A stretch of DNA of 51,924 nt from Flavobacteriales bacterium (lineage in GTDB: Bacteria > Bacteroidota > Bacteroidia > Flavobacteriales_D > Sanyastnellaceae). Under the pieces are notes generated by a model. That model was not told where the DNA came from and did not search any database. It worked only from the letters and a program-made list of their open reading frames with translations. The stretch is taken from contig CANGTU010000018.1 of NCBI GenBank assembly GCA_947456965.1, forward strand, positions 1-51,924, read 5' to 3'. The position numbers were made by a program, and so were the translations under genes. Each line of letters starts with the position of its first letter. Position 1 is the stretch's first letter. Positions 25,826-33,348 of the stretch are shown here, piece after piece.

Positions 25826-26557
25826 ATGAAATGGATTGTTTTTGTATGCATTGCAGTCCTTGCAGCCTTCGCTGTCGACCCCGCACATGCCCAGTTTGTT
25901 TCCGAAAGGGCGATTGATTCCACCAATACCGCTGAGATCGAGGAGCAGAAAATGGTGCTTCGCGTGCTCGACTCATCGAGCCGAAGAGAGGTTCGTGCAG
26001 ATGTGGTAGTCAAAGGACTGAACCCGCGCAAGCCAGTTGTATTCCGGGATATTGAGGACACCACCATAGTATTCAAGAACTACCGCCTCTATACAGTGTC
26101 TGTAGTGAAGAAAGGATACATGTACTACGCCCGTAAGTTTTGGCCGGATGAATCCATTCAGCACATTGAGAATATAGAACTTAAGCCGCTGAGGGTCGGA
26201 CTCAAGACAAGCGTGGAGGACATCACGTTCCTTGGTGATCAGACGGAAATCTACCATAAGTCCCTTCCGGCCCTGGAAGAGCTTCTCCAGTTTCTCAAGA
26301 CCAACGAGAATGTCAAGATCATGATCATCGGTCACGCGAATGGTCCGGAGTCGGAAAAGAAATCCCCATCTGTGTACAAGAAAGGTTCTGAGAAACGCGC
26401 AGAGGCTGTTCGCGACTACCTGATCCAGCGTGGTATTCAAGCTGATCGCCTCGCCACCCGGGGAGCCGGGAATACGCAGATGATTTATCCGGATCCTAAA
26501 ACAGAATGGGAAACGCAGTCCAACCGCCGTATCGAGATCGAGATTATCGGCCTGTGA
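25826..26557 (+). CDS. OmpA-family outer-membrane/periplasmic protein
   Basis: 243 residues with a signal peptide (MKWIVFVCIAVLAAFAVDPAHAQ). The middle (about 45-125) resembles a carboxypeptidase-regulatory-type beta-sandwich (REVRADVVVKGL, YTVSVVKKGYMYY). The C-terminal part (about 150-243) is an OmpA peptidoglycan-binding domain: LLQFLKTNENVKIMIIGHANG, KKGSEKRAEAVRDYLIQRG and SNRRIEIEI. The usual GHTD motif reads GHAN, so the DAP-contacting Asp is not at its normal place, while the Arg of NRRIE is kept. It stands alone between the oxidase block and the efflux genes, under its own promoter. Confidence 0.85.
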   Translation: MKWIVFVCIAVLAAFAVDPAHAQFVSERAIDSTNTAEIEEQKMVLRVLDSSSRREVRADVVVKGLNPRKPVVFRDIEDTTIVFKNYRLYTVSVVKKGYMYYARKFWPDESIQHIENIELKPLRVGLKTSVEDITFLGDQTEIYHKSLPALEELLQFLKTNENVKIMIIGHANGPESEKKSPSVYKKGSEKRAEAVRDYLIQRGIQADRLATRGAGNTQMIYPDPKTEWETQSNRRIEIEIIGL

Positions 26558-26602
26558 GCCTTCCGTCACGGATTATGCCCATTTAACCCAAACCCCCCAT
26601 GG

Positions 26603-26618
26603 GGCATCAGGTGATGCC
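26603..26618 (+). promoter_or_regulatory. Operator-like dyad abutting the TolC-gene promoter
   Basis: GGCATCAGGTGATGCC consists of perfect 7-bp arms (26603-26609 and 26612-26618) around a GG centre, immediately followed by the -7 box. A regulator bound here would block RNA polymerase. A second 10-bp palindrome, CCCCATGGGG, lies at 26595-26604 and overlaps the left arm by two bases. Confidence 0.6.
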
Positions 26619-26626
26619 TAAGTTTG
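26619..26626 (+). promoter_or_regulatory. -7 promoter element of the TolC-family gene
   Basis: TAAGTTTG is an exact TAnnTTTG match that ends 4 nt before the GTG start at 26631. No -33 TTG is seen; the palindromes occupy the spacer region. Confidence 0.6.
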
Positions 26627-26630
26627 TGGG

Positions 26631-28070
26631 GTGAACAGTATCCTCCATCTCGTTGTACTCTTTTTTGTGGCCTTTGCCGCACCTGCCGCAGGACAGGGCT
26701 GGGGCCTTGATAGCTGTGTCAGCTACGCTGTGAATCACAATCCCGGTTTGCGCATGTCGGAACTGAATGTGGAGCTCGCTGACCTCAACCGAACAGCCGC
26801 GCTGGGTGGCATGCTCCCCAGTCTGAATGCTCAGGCTGTTCATGGTTACAACTGGGGTCAGCGGATTGACCCCTTCACCAACCAGTTTGCGACCGAACGG
26901 GTGCGCAGCAACAGCCTGGGAATATCCACCTCCGTGAACCTCTTTTCCGGGTTCCAGCAGTGGAATACTGCACGTCAGGCGGGCGCGGATATCGAAACCA
27001 ATAAATGGAACTACGAAAAGGCCAGGAATGACCTTTCGCTCAATGTAGCCTCGGCTTTCCTCTCCGTACTGGTCAATCGCGAACTGCTCGGGATTGCGGA
27101 AGCCAATGTGCTCAACTCCTCTGCACAGGTATCCAGAATGGAGCGAATGGTTGCCGCAGGGCAGATCGCAGAGGGTAACCTCGATCAGATGCGGGCGCAG
27201 CTGGCCAATGACCGGTCTACTGAAGTGGCAGCCAGAAATGCCTATGAGCTGGCCCGGCTTTCACTCATGCAACTTATGCAGCTTGAGCCCGGACTCAGAT
27301 CCACTTTCGACTTGCGGGTACCGGCAGAGTCAGAGCTGGATCTCTCCCCACTGATGGACCAGGTGGATGCCGTGGTGAAGTCTGCGTTATCGACTTTTCC
27401 GGAGATCAAGGCAGCTGAAACTGCTCTGATGAGCGCCCAACTCGGTGAGCAGATCGCTCGTGGTGCACGATACCCCAGATTGAGCGCGAGCTACAGCTAT
27501 GGAACCGGTTACTCCGGCGCAGCGCAGGTGCTAACAGGTTCACCGGATCTGCTCTCCGTACCGATCGGAACGGTCATCGGCTCGAATGATATCGTGCTTT
27601 CTTTCCCACAGGAACTATACAATGCAGATGATTTCAGCGTAAAGCCTTTTGAAGATCAGATGCGCGACAATATCAACCAGTCGCTTTTCTTCAGCCTCAC
27701 CATACCGATATTCAATGGTTTCGCCACCGAAACGAACCTCAAACGCGCGACTATCGGAGTTGAAAATGCGGAAATGGTCAGACTTCAAACAGCCAACCAA
27801 CTGACTCAAGAGGTTGAACGAGCTTGTGCTGATGCCCGCGCAGCCCTGGCGGCATGGCAGGCAAGCGTGGAGAGCCGAGAGGCTAGTGAGCGCTCATTTC
27901 AGTGGATGGAAACCCGCTTCGGGCAAGGCCTGGCCAATCAGGCCGACTATACCAACGCCCGGACATCTCTGGATATCGCACGAGCTACGGAGACTCGAAA
28001 CAAGTTTGACTACATCTTCCGGGTGAAGGTGATTGACTTCTACCTCGGGAAAAACATCACCATCAAGTAA
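26631..28070 (+). CDS. TolC-family outer-membrane efflux protein
   Basis: 479 residues starting at GTG 26631, with a signal peptide (NSILHLVVLFFVAFAAPAAGQ). Two OEP repeats follow: the first with SCVSYAVNHNPGLRMSELNVELA and the second with a coiled-coil region around ERACADARAALAAWQAS. The ASYSYGTGYSG and SLTIPIFNGFATETNLKRA segments are typical of the family. TolC trimers form the outer-membrane duct of type I secretion or tripartite efflux systems. The GTG is supported by the signal peptide and promoter position. The stop TAA overlaps the next ATG by one base. Confidence 0.9.
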   Translation: MNSILHLVVLFFVAFAAPAAGQGWGLDSCVSYAVNHNPGLRMSELNVELADLNRTAALGGMLPSLNAQAVHGYNWGQRIDPFTNQFATERVRSNSLGISTSVNLFSGFQQWNTARQAGADIETNKWNYEKARNDLSLNVASAFLSVLVNRELLGIAEANVLNSSAQVSRMERMVAAGQIAEGNLDQMRAQLANDRSTEVAARNAYELARLSLMQLMQLEPGLRSTFDLRVPAESELDLSPLMDQVDAVVKSALSTFPEIKAAETALMSAQLGEQIARGARYPRLSASYSYGTGYSGAAQVLTGSPDLLSVPIGTVIGSNDIVLSFPQELYNADDFSVKPFEDQMRDNINQSLFFSLTIPIFNGFATETNLKRATIGVENAEMVRLQTANQLTQEVERACADARAALAAWQASVESREASERSFQWMETRFGQGLANQADYTNARTSLDIARATETRNKFDYIFRVKVIDFYLGKNITIK

Positions 28071-29446
28071 TGAAGAAGAAGAATCGCCGGATTGGTTGGT
28101 ACATCGCCGGGAGCGCGCTGCTCCTGGTTGTTCTTTCCCGCCTCATCTCCGGAGAAAATGATGAGCTTGTCATCACCGCTGAACCCGTGAAAAGACGGTC
28201 CATTACCGAAACCGTTTCTGCCAGTGGAAGGATTCAGGCGGCAGCAGAGGTCAAGATTCAGTCGGAAGTCTCCGGGCAAATCCTCGAATTGCCTGTGAAA
28301 GAAGGGGACTTCGTGGAAAAGGGCCAATTGCTGGTGCGGATCAATCCGGATATCTATAACTCAGCACTGAGCAGGGCAGAAGCCGCGCTGAACAGTGCAA
28401 AAAGCAGTCTGGCATCCTCCAGAGCCCGCCTGGTGCAGGCGGAGGCTCAACTGAATGTGCAGCAGCTCAACTATGACCGCATGAAGAAACTCTTCGCTGA
28501 AAAGGCCATCTCAGCGAGTGAAATGGATAATGCTACGAGCACCTGGGAAACCGCTCGGGCAGAGGCAGTGGCCGCACGGGAGAACATCAAGGCAGCAGAG
28601 TACTCGATCGAAAGTGCTGAGGCCACGCGCAACGAGGCTGGTGATAATCTGCGCCGCACTACCATCACAGCACCTATGAGCGGCACTGTGACTGCCCTCT
28701 CCAAGGAGCCGGGCGAAACGGTTCTTGGCAATAATATGATGGCGGGCGATGTCATCATGAAGATTTCTGCGCTCGAGTCCATGGAGGTTAATGTGGAGGT
28801 TAATGAGAGCGATATCGTGCGCATTCAGTTGGGTGATACCGCAGCTGTGGAGATTGATGCCTACCAGGACGAAGTGTTCTACGGCGTGGTGAGCGAAATC
28901 GGTAATACCGCACTCAACGCCACGGGCCTGGGTGCAGTGAGCATGGATCAGGTCACCAATTTTCCCGTCAAGGTGCGCATGCTGCGGGATTCCTACGAAC
29001 ACCATTGTACGGATAAGCCAGGGCATTATTCGCCTTTTCGCCCGGGCATGAGCGCTACGGTGGAGGTGCGCACCGCTCGCGTTGCCAATGTGATAGCCGT
29101 TCCTATTAAGGCCATCACTTCCCGCGAGGATACTACTGCCGTCTCTGGAGATGATTCCGGAGGGTGGCGCAACCGCGGCGAGGAAGAAGTGGCTCAGGTG
29201 AAGTCTTCAGATGAAAAGTCCGAGCCCTTTACCGTGGTTTTTGTTTATTCACCCATTTCTGGAACGGCCTCTCTTCGGGTCGTTAAGACGGGTGTGCAGG
29301 ATGACCGGTTCATCGAGATCCTGGAGGGGCTCAAGGGGGATGAGCAGGTCATTACTGGTCCATATGCCGAGCTCTCCCGAGATCTCAAACCGGGCGACCG
29401 GGTGAAACTCGAGGAGTCCAATACCGGTGTTGAAGCATCCCGCTGA
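28070..29446 (+). CDS. Periplasmic adaptor subunit (MacA/HlyD-type membrane fusion protein)
   Basis: 458 residues. N-terminal membrane anchor (about 8-26), then a barrel-sandwich half (VKIQSEVSGQILELPVKEGD), an alpha-helical hairpin coiled coil (about 95-205, Ala-rich heptads), the second sandwich half (TTITAPMSGTVTALSKEPGE) and beta-barrel plus membrane-proximal domains. It bridges an inner-membrane transporter to TolC. No transporter gene follows: the next gene is tsaB, so the pump must be encoded elsewhere. Start and stop overlap both neighbours by one base. Confidence 0.9.
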   Translation: MKKKNRRIGWYIAGSALLLVVLSRLISGENDELVITAEPVKRRSITETVSASGRIQAAAEVKIQSEVSGQILELPVKEGDFVEKGQLLVRINPDIYNSALSRAEAALNSAKSSLASSRARLVQAEAQLNVQQLNYDRMKKLFAEKAISASEMDNATSTWETARAEAVAARENIKAAEYSIESAEATRNEAGDNLRRTTITAPMSGTVTALSKEPGETVLGNNMMAGDVIMKISALESMEVNVEVNESDIVRIQLGDTAAVEIDAYQDEVFYGVVSEIGNTALNATGLGAVSMDQVTNFPVKVRMLRDSYEHHCTDKPGHYSPFRPGMSATVEVRTARVANVIAVPIKAITSREDTTAVSGDDSGGWRNRGEEEVAQVKSSDEKSEPFTVVFVYSPISGTASLRVVKTGVQDDRFIEILEGLKGDEQVITGPYAELSRDLKPGDRVKLEESNTGVEASR

Positions 29447-30135
29447 TGGCGATTGTCTTGTGTATCGAAACATCGGGTAGAAACTGCTCCGTGGCAGTGG
29501 CCGCTGATGATACCTTACTCTCGTTGCGGGAAGAGTCATCTGAGCATTTCGCCCACGCTGAGAAGCTCCATCTCTTCATCCGGGATGTCATGAAAGAAGC
29601 GGGCCGTGAACTTGCTGAGTTGACGGCCATCGGGGTGAGCAGAGGCCCGGGTTCGTATACCGGACTTCGTATTGGCGTGTCTGCGGCCAAGGGATTGTGT
29701 CTGGCGCTTGACATTCCGCTGGTCTCCTACCCGGTTCCCGAGGTTCTGGCCTCTCAGATGCGTGCGTCTTTTCCGGACGCAATGCTCTACGTGCCAATGA
29801 TCGACGCGCGCCGGATGGAAGTGTATACAGCATCCTATGATCCGCGGATGGCCGTCATGGAACCCATTCGCGCCGTAGTTCTGGATGATTCATTCTTCTT
29901 ACGCACGGAGACACCCGCAGTGTATGGTGGGGATGGTGCTGAAAAGGCCGCCGGCTGGAAGGCCTCCGGACGTATCTTTTTCCCCTGTGAGCCATCTGCT
30001 GCAACGGGCTGCGTGCTGGCCATGGAGGCTATACGGGCCGACCGAGTGGAAGACTTAGCCTATTTCGAACCCTTCTATTTGAAAGATTTCATCACCGGCA
30101 GGCCTGCAGGAACAATACCGGGAGGCGCTTCGTAG
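29446..30135 (+). CDS. tsaB: tRNA threonylcarbamoyladenosine biosynthesis protein TsaB
   Basis: 229 residues. The ASKHA-fold signature is clear: VLCIETSGRNCSVAV at the N-terminus, EHFAHAEKLHLFI, and VSRGPGSYTGLRIGVSAAKGL. TsaB is a non-catalytic dimerisation partner of TsaD in making t6A37 in ANN-decoding tRNAs. The ATG overlaps the stop of the adaptor gene (TGATG), so its translation is coupled to an efflux gene with no functional link. Its TAG stop is embedded in a -7 box for the next gene. Confidence 0.95.
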   Translation: MAIVLCIETSGRNCSVAVAADDTLLSLREESSEHFAHAEKLHLFIRDVMKEAGRELAELTAIGVSRGPGSYTGLRIGVSAAKGLCLALDIPLVSYPVPEVLASQMRASFPDAMLYVPMIDARRMEVYTASYDPRMAVMEPIRAVVLDDSFFLRTETPAVYGGDGAEKAAGWKASGRIFFPCEPSAATGCVLAMEAIRADRVEDLAYFEPFYLKDFITGRPAGTIPGGAS

Positions 30136-30140
30136 TTTTG
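30133..30140 (+). promoter_or_regulatory. -7 element overlapping the tsaB stop codon
   Basis: TAGTTTTG is an exact TAnnTTTG match whose first three bases are the TAG stop of tsaB. Six nucleotides separate it from the ATG at 30147. Confidence 0.45.
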
Positions 30141-30146
30141 ACGTCC

Positions 30147-30572
30147 ATGTTTTCAGTTCGTGCGTGCCTGCTATTGCTCTTGCTTCTGGCAACGGGGTCA
30201 TGTCGTGACCAGCGGAATGAAATCCTGCCAGAGGTCAGCTTCAATATTTTCCTGAATGTAAATGAGCCGTCTCTTTTCGATCTTTCAGTCCCCACTGGAT
30301 GGGTTTACTACAATGGAAATACCGTGGATCTGATCATTTACCGGAATTCTGCAGAGGAATTTACCTGTCTGGACGCCCGCAGCACCTTCAACATTGAGGA
30401 TGGCTGTCTCGTGCGGGTCATGGATGATAACGTGGTGATTGAGGATCCCTGCAGTGGCTCTCAATGGCTCATCATGGATGGCAGCGTGCTGAATGGGCCG
30501 GCCTCTCGGCCCCTGCTGAGCTACGAGTACACATTCAATCCTGTGACCGGAGGACTGAACATATTCAACTGA
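30147..30572 (+). CDS. Lipoprotein with degenerate Rieske-like domain
   Basis: 141 residues from ATG 30147; a TTG at 30138 is also open but gives no better signal. The lipobox ATGSC puts the lipid on Cys19. The C-terminal half matches the layout of Bacteroidota Rieske (2Fe-2S) lipoproteins: IYRNSAEEFTCLDARST, EDGCLVRV, EDPCSGSQW (99-107) and DGSVLNGPASRPLLSY (111-126). The cluster ligands are missing: Rieske box II C-P-C-H-G-S reads D-P-C-S-G-S, and the box I region reads DARST with no Cys-x-His. It probably binds no iron-sulfur cluster. The fold assignment is mine by eye. Confidence 0.6.
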   Translation: MFSVRACLLLLLLLATGSCRDQRNEILPEVSFNIFLNVNEPSLFDLSVPTGWVYYNGNTVDLIIYRNSAEEFTCLDARSTFNIEDGCLVRVMDDNVVIEDPCSGSQWLIMDGSVLNGPASRPLLSYEYTFNPVTGGLNIFN

Positions 30573-30614
30573 GGTGGTGAAACCCGACACAACTCCCAGC
30601 CGTAAGAACCTTCA

Positions 30615-31139
30615 ATGAAAAGTACAGGGATCTTTTTCGCAGGAATGCTTCTGATGCTGTCTGCCTGTGAGCAGTCATCGTCCAACCAGTCTTCGGCTAG
30701 CGCTGCCGATTCATCCAACGATTCGTTATTCATGGTCACTGAGGGGCCCTTTGCTTTTTCTATCCTGCTGCCCAAGGATCTGATGATCAGCGATTCTACC
30801 CTGTTGCGTTTCATGCCCTCTACGGGCGAGATGGTCATCCAGATTGGTGAGGGCTTTCGTTTGCTCGTCCGGGAGGAATCAGCATCACTGCAGCAATTGC
30901 TGGAAGAGTCGGCGAGCTCCGGGGTATTCACCAACCAACCGGTTGAACAAGATGATCAGGTGGTTATATACCAGCAATTTCTTCCCACTGGTGAGGCTTG
31001 GTATTATCAGGTAGCGGGCGTTGTTCGGCACGAAAGCAAGGCCTACTCCGTCCGGAGTGACCCCATGGGAGAGTTCACCTTGTTTGAGGCTCGCCAGATG
31101 GCTGAAGCTATTCGCGGAATTTCTGCCCCGGATGCCTGA
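30615..31139 (+). CDS. Lipoprotein of unknown function
   Basis: 174 residues. Signal MKSTGIFFAGMLLMLSAC with the lipidated Cys at 18, a Ser-rich linker (about 20-36), then a globular domain with alternating strands (GPFAFSILLPKDLM, GEMVIQIGEGFRLLV) and a C-terminal helix (FEARQMAEAIRGI). I recognise no family. It lies 42 nt after the Rieske-like gene on the same strand and may be co-transcribed with it. Confidence 0.65.
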   Translation: MKSTGIFFAGMLLMLSACEQSSSNQSSASAADSSNDSLFMVTEGPFAFSILLPKDLMISDSTLLRFMPSTGEMVIQIGEGFRLLVREESASLQQLLEESASSGVFTNQPVEQDDQVVIYQQFLPTGEAWYYQVAGVVRHESKAYSVRSDPMGEFTLFEARQMAEAIRGISAPDA

Positions 31140-31194
31140 TTGACTTCTCACTGCCTTAATTTTCACTATATTGCCTTTCTAAACCGCGACGCAC

Positions 31195-31980
31195 ATGAAC
31201 AGGATTGCACTCGCCTGTCTGGCTCTCTTCCTCACCCTCCACTGCCATCCGGAGGTGCTCGTCCTCTCTGGGGTGTATCAGGGAAAGGACATCTATGTAA
31301 AGAATCCTGTGACTACCTCAGGAATTGGGTTTTGTGTATTCGAAGTATTGGTTAACGGATCCATAACCAGCGATGAGGTGAATTCTCCATCCTTTGCGGT
31401 AGATCTGGCGGTTCATGCACTCCAGATCGGCGCCCCGCTGGAGATTACGCTGCGCCTGAAGGAGGACTGTCAAGTCAAGATCCTCAACCCGGAAGCAATC
31501 TATCCGACGGCAACCTTCGAGGTGCTGGATATTTCGCTTCAGGCAAATGGTGAACTGTCCTGGCGCACCAATCAGGAGTCGGCATCCATTCCCTATTTCG
31601 TGGAACAATTCCGCTGGAATAAATGGAGCCGGGTAGGTGAGGTCAGGGGCGAAGGTGGAGCCGGAGAGCATGCCTACTCGTTTATCACCTACCTGCATAG
31701 CGGAGAGAATAAGTTCCGTGTTTCTCAATTAGACTACAGGGGCAATCGCCAAAGTCAGGAGGTAACCATAGAGTCGGATAAGCCCGAGGTGAAGCTGCTT
31801 TCTACCCGGGTAGGTAAGACGATTGATTTTTCCGGCGAAACGGAATACGAGCTGTACAGTGAATTCGGACTTCTGCTCAAGAGCGGCAGGGCTTCTTCCA
31901 TCGATGCATCAAAACTGGCCCGGGGAACCTACTACCTTAGCTTCGACAGTCAGGCAGGTATTCTCATTTCGAAAAAATAG
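31195..31980 (+). CDS. Exported protein with T9SS-tail-like C-terminus
   Basis: 261 residues with a signal peptide (MNRIALACLALFLTLHCHPE) carrying Cys17; a lipoprotein is less likely. The middle part is beta-rich. The last about 55 residues (YELYSEFGLLLKSG, then ARGTYYLSF, ending LISKK) follow the layout of a Por secretion tail, although the usual YPNP start is not present. It may be a T9SS cargo or a divergent relative. The function is unknown. It is followed after 3 nt by the epimerase gene. Confidence 0.6.
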   Translation: MNRIALACLALFLTLHCHPEVLVLSGVYQGKDIYVKNPVTTSGIGFCVFEVLVNGSITSDEVNSPSFAVDLAVHALQIGAPLEITLRLKEDCQVKILNPEAIYPTATFEVLDISLQANGELSWRTNQESASIPYFVEQFRWNKWSRVGEVRGEGGAGEHAYSFITYLHSGENKFRVSQLDYRGNRQSQEVTIESDKPEVKLLSTRVGKTIDFSGETEYELYSEFGLLLKSGRASSIDASKLARGTYYLSFDSQAGILISKK

Positions 31981-31983
31981 CCC

Positions 31984-32388
31984 ATGATGAGGAAGGTGGA
32001 GCATATCGGGATTGCGGTGAGCAACCTCGAAGCCTCTGAAAAGATTTTTACCGACGTACTTGGGGTTGCGCCATACAAGCGGGAGGCCGTGGCAAGCGAA
32101 CATGTGCTCACCTCCTTCTTCAAGGTCGGTGAAAGCAAAATAGAGCTGCTCCAGGCCACGGATTCCACAAGTGCCATTGCCAGATTTCTCGAGAAGAACA
32201 GGGAGGGCATCCATCACATTGCATTTGATGTGGAGGATATTCACGCTGAAATAGCCAGACTGCAGGATCTGGGCTATTCCATGATTCACGATCAGCCCCG
32301 CGAAGGTGCCGATGGCAAATGGATTGCCTTCATGCATCCGAAGGGCTCGGGCGGTGTACTGGTGGAATTGTGCATGGATAAGCCCTGA
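31984..32388 (+). CDS. mce: Methylmalonyl-CoA epimerase
   Basis: 134 residues of the VOC superfamily with two beta-alpha-beta-beta-beta repeats. Visible metal-ligand segments are VEHIGIAV (His7), IELLQA, GIHHIAFDV and VELCM. It interconverts (S)- and (R)-methylmalonyl-CoA between propionyl-CoA carboxylase and methylmalonyl-CoA mutase, which are not in this window. An adjacent in-frame Met offers two start choices one codon apart. It converges with the next gene 10 nt away. Confidence 0.92.
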   Translation: MMRKVEHIGIAVSNLEASEKIFTDVLGVAPYKREAVASEHVLTSFFKVGESKIELLQATDSTSAIARFLEKNREGIHHIAFDVEDIHAEIARLQDLGYSMIHDQPREGADGKWIAFMHPKGSGGVLVELCMDKP

Positions 32389-32398
32389 ATCCCGGACG

Positions 32399-33313
32399 TC
32401 AGCGCCTTCGTCGTTTGACCTTTCGCTTTACATCCGGTCCGAACAGGTCACCAGCTGCGTTCCTTCCCGGATTTTCTTTATCAACCTGGGTTGATGATCT
32501 TCCCGGTTGGTTCTCGCAGGGCTTACTCTTTGTCCTGTCCAGAAACATGACGTTCAACGTGAGTATTACAGGCCGGTAACGCGTGGAGAAGTAAGGCAGG
32601 GTGGACTTTCCATCATAGAAGGGATAGAGATTCAGGATGGGTGTTTCGGCCGAAAGCAGAAAGTAGAGTCCGGGATCTGCTTTCCATCCCAATCCGATGC
32701 GGTAGTGGAGCTGACCTTGAAAGGCTTCCGGAAATGAGTGGGCCATGCCTGTGGAAAGGCCATCATAGCTCCTGCGTGAAATCACCCGGTATTCAGCATT
32801 CAGACCAAAGCTGTTGTGGATCCAGGTGGTGCTTCCGAGTTGTGCGATATTGGAAACACGGAAGAATAAGCCTGCAAAGGATTCACTGAACCGGCCTGCA
32901 TTCTGTGTTTCTGCCAGCATGCTGTCTGCCTTGACCAAACCACTGAACTCCTCGATGCCGCGCAGCATCTTGAAATGGCCCCCGAAGTCGATGTGATTTA
33001 TAAAGTAGTATCCATCCACAAACTTATGTCTCCCAATACCGAGGTATAGCCCGGGTCTTCCTCCTGCTGAAAATGACCCTGAGTATAAGGTGTCATTGGC
33101 CTGCTCCAGATTGCTGATGCGCGTATTCTGCCTGTCCGTGGCGGAAGGCATCATCCACGTCATTCCAGGAGCGAAAAACCAGCCGCGGGACTGAAAGTCG
33201 CTCTCATAATGCAGTTTGCGGAATTGTCTTCCGCTTTGCCCGGAGGAAGGAAGGGCGAACAGCCAGACAAGGGCGGCAATCAGAATGGACGATGAAAGGG
33301 TCATGGCTGGCAT
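32399..33313 (-). CDS. Exported beta-rich envelope protein with basic C-terminal tail
   Basis: 304 residues. The signal peptide (LSSSILIAALVWLFALPSSGQ) is followed by a beta-rich body with alternating aromatic strands (GLYLGIGRHKFVDGYYFINHIDFGGHF, LHYRIGLGWKADPGLYF, RPVILTLNVMF) suggesting an outer-membrane barrel. The C-terminus is a disordered polar tail of about 45 residues ending in KRKVKRRRR. The start may be ATG 33313 or 33304. No family is recognised. It follows kmo by 35 nt. Confidence 0.65.
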   Translation of the reverse strand: MPAMTLSSSILIAALVWLFALPSSGQSGRQFRKLHYESDFQSRGWFFAPGMTWMMPSATDRQNTRISNLEQANDTLYSGSFSAGGRPGLYLGIGRHKFVDGYYFINHIDFGGHFKMLRGIEEFSGLVKADSMLAETQNAGRFSESFAGLFFRVSNIAQLGSTTWIHNSFGLNAEYRVISRRSYDGLSTGMAHSFPEAFQGQLHYRIGLGWKADPGLYFLLSAETPILNLYPFYDGKSTLPYFSTRYRPVILTLNVMFLDRTKSKPCENQPGRSSTQVDKENPGRNAAGDLFGPDVKRKVKRRRR

Positions 33314-33348
33314 GGAACGTCCGGCATGATGAGATTATTGGTGAGCAG

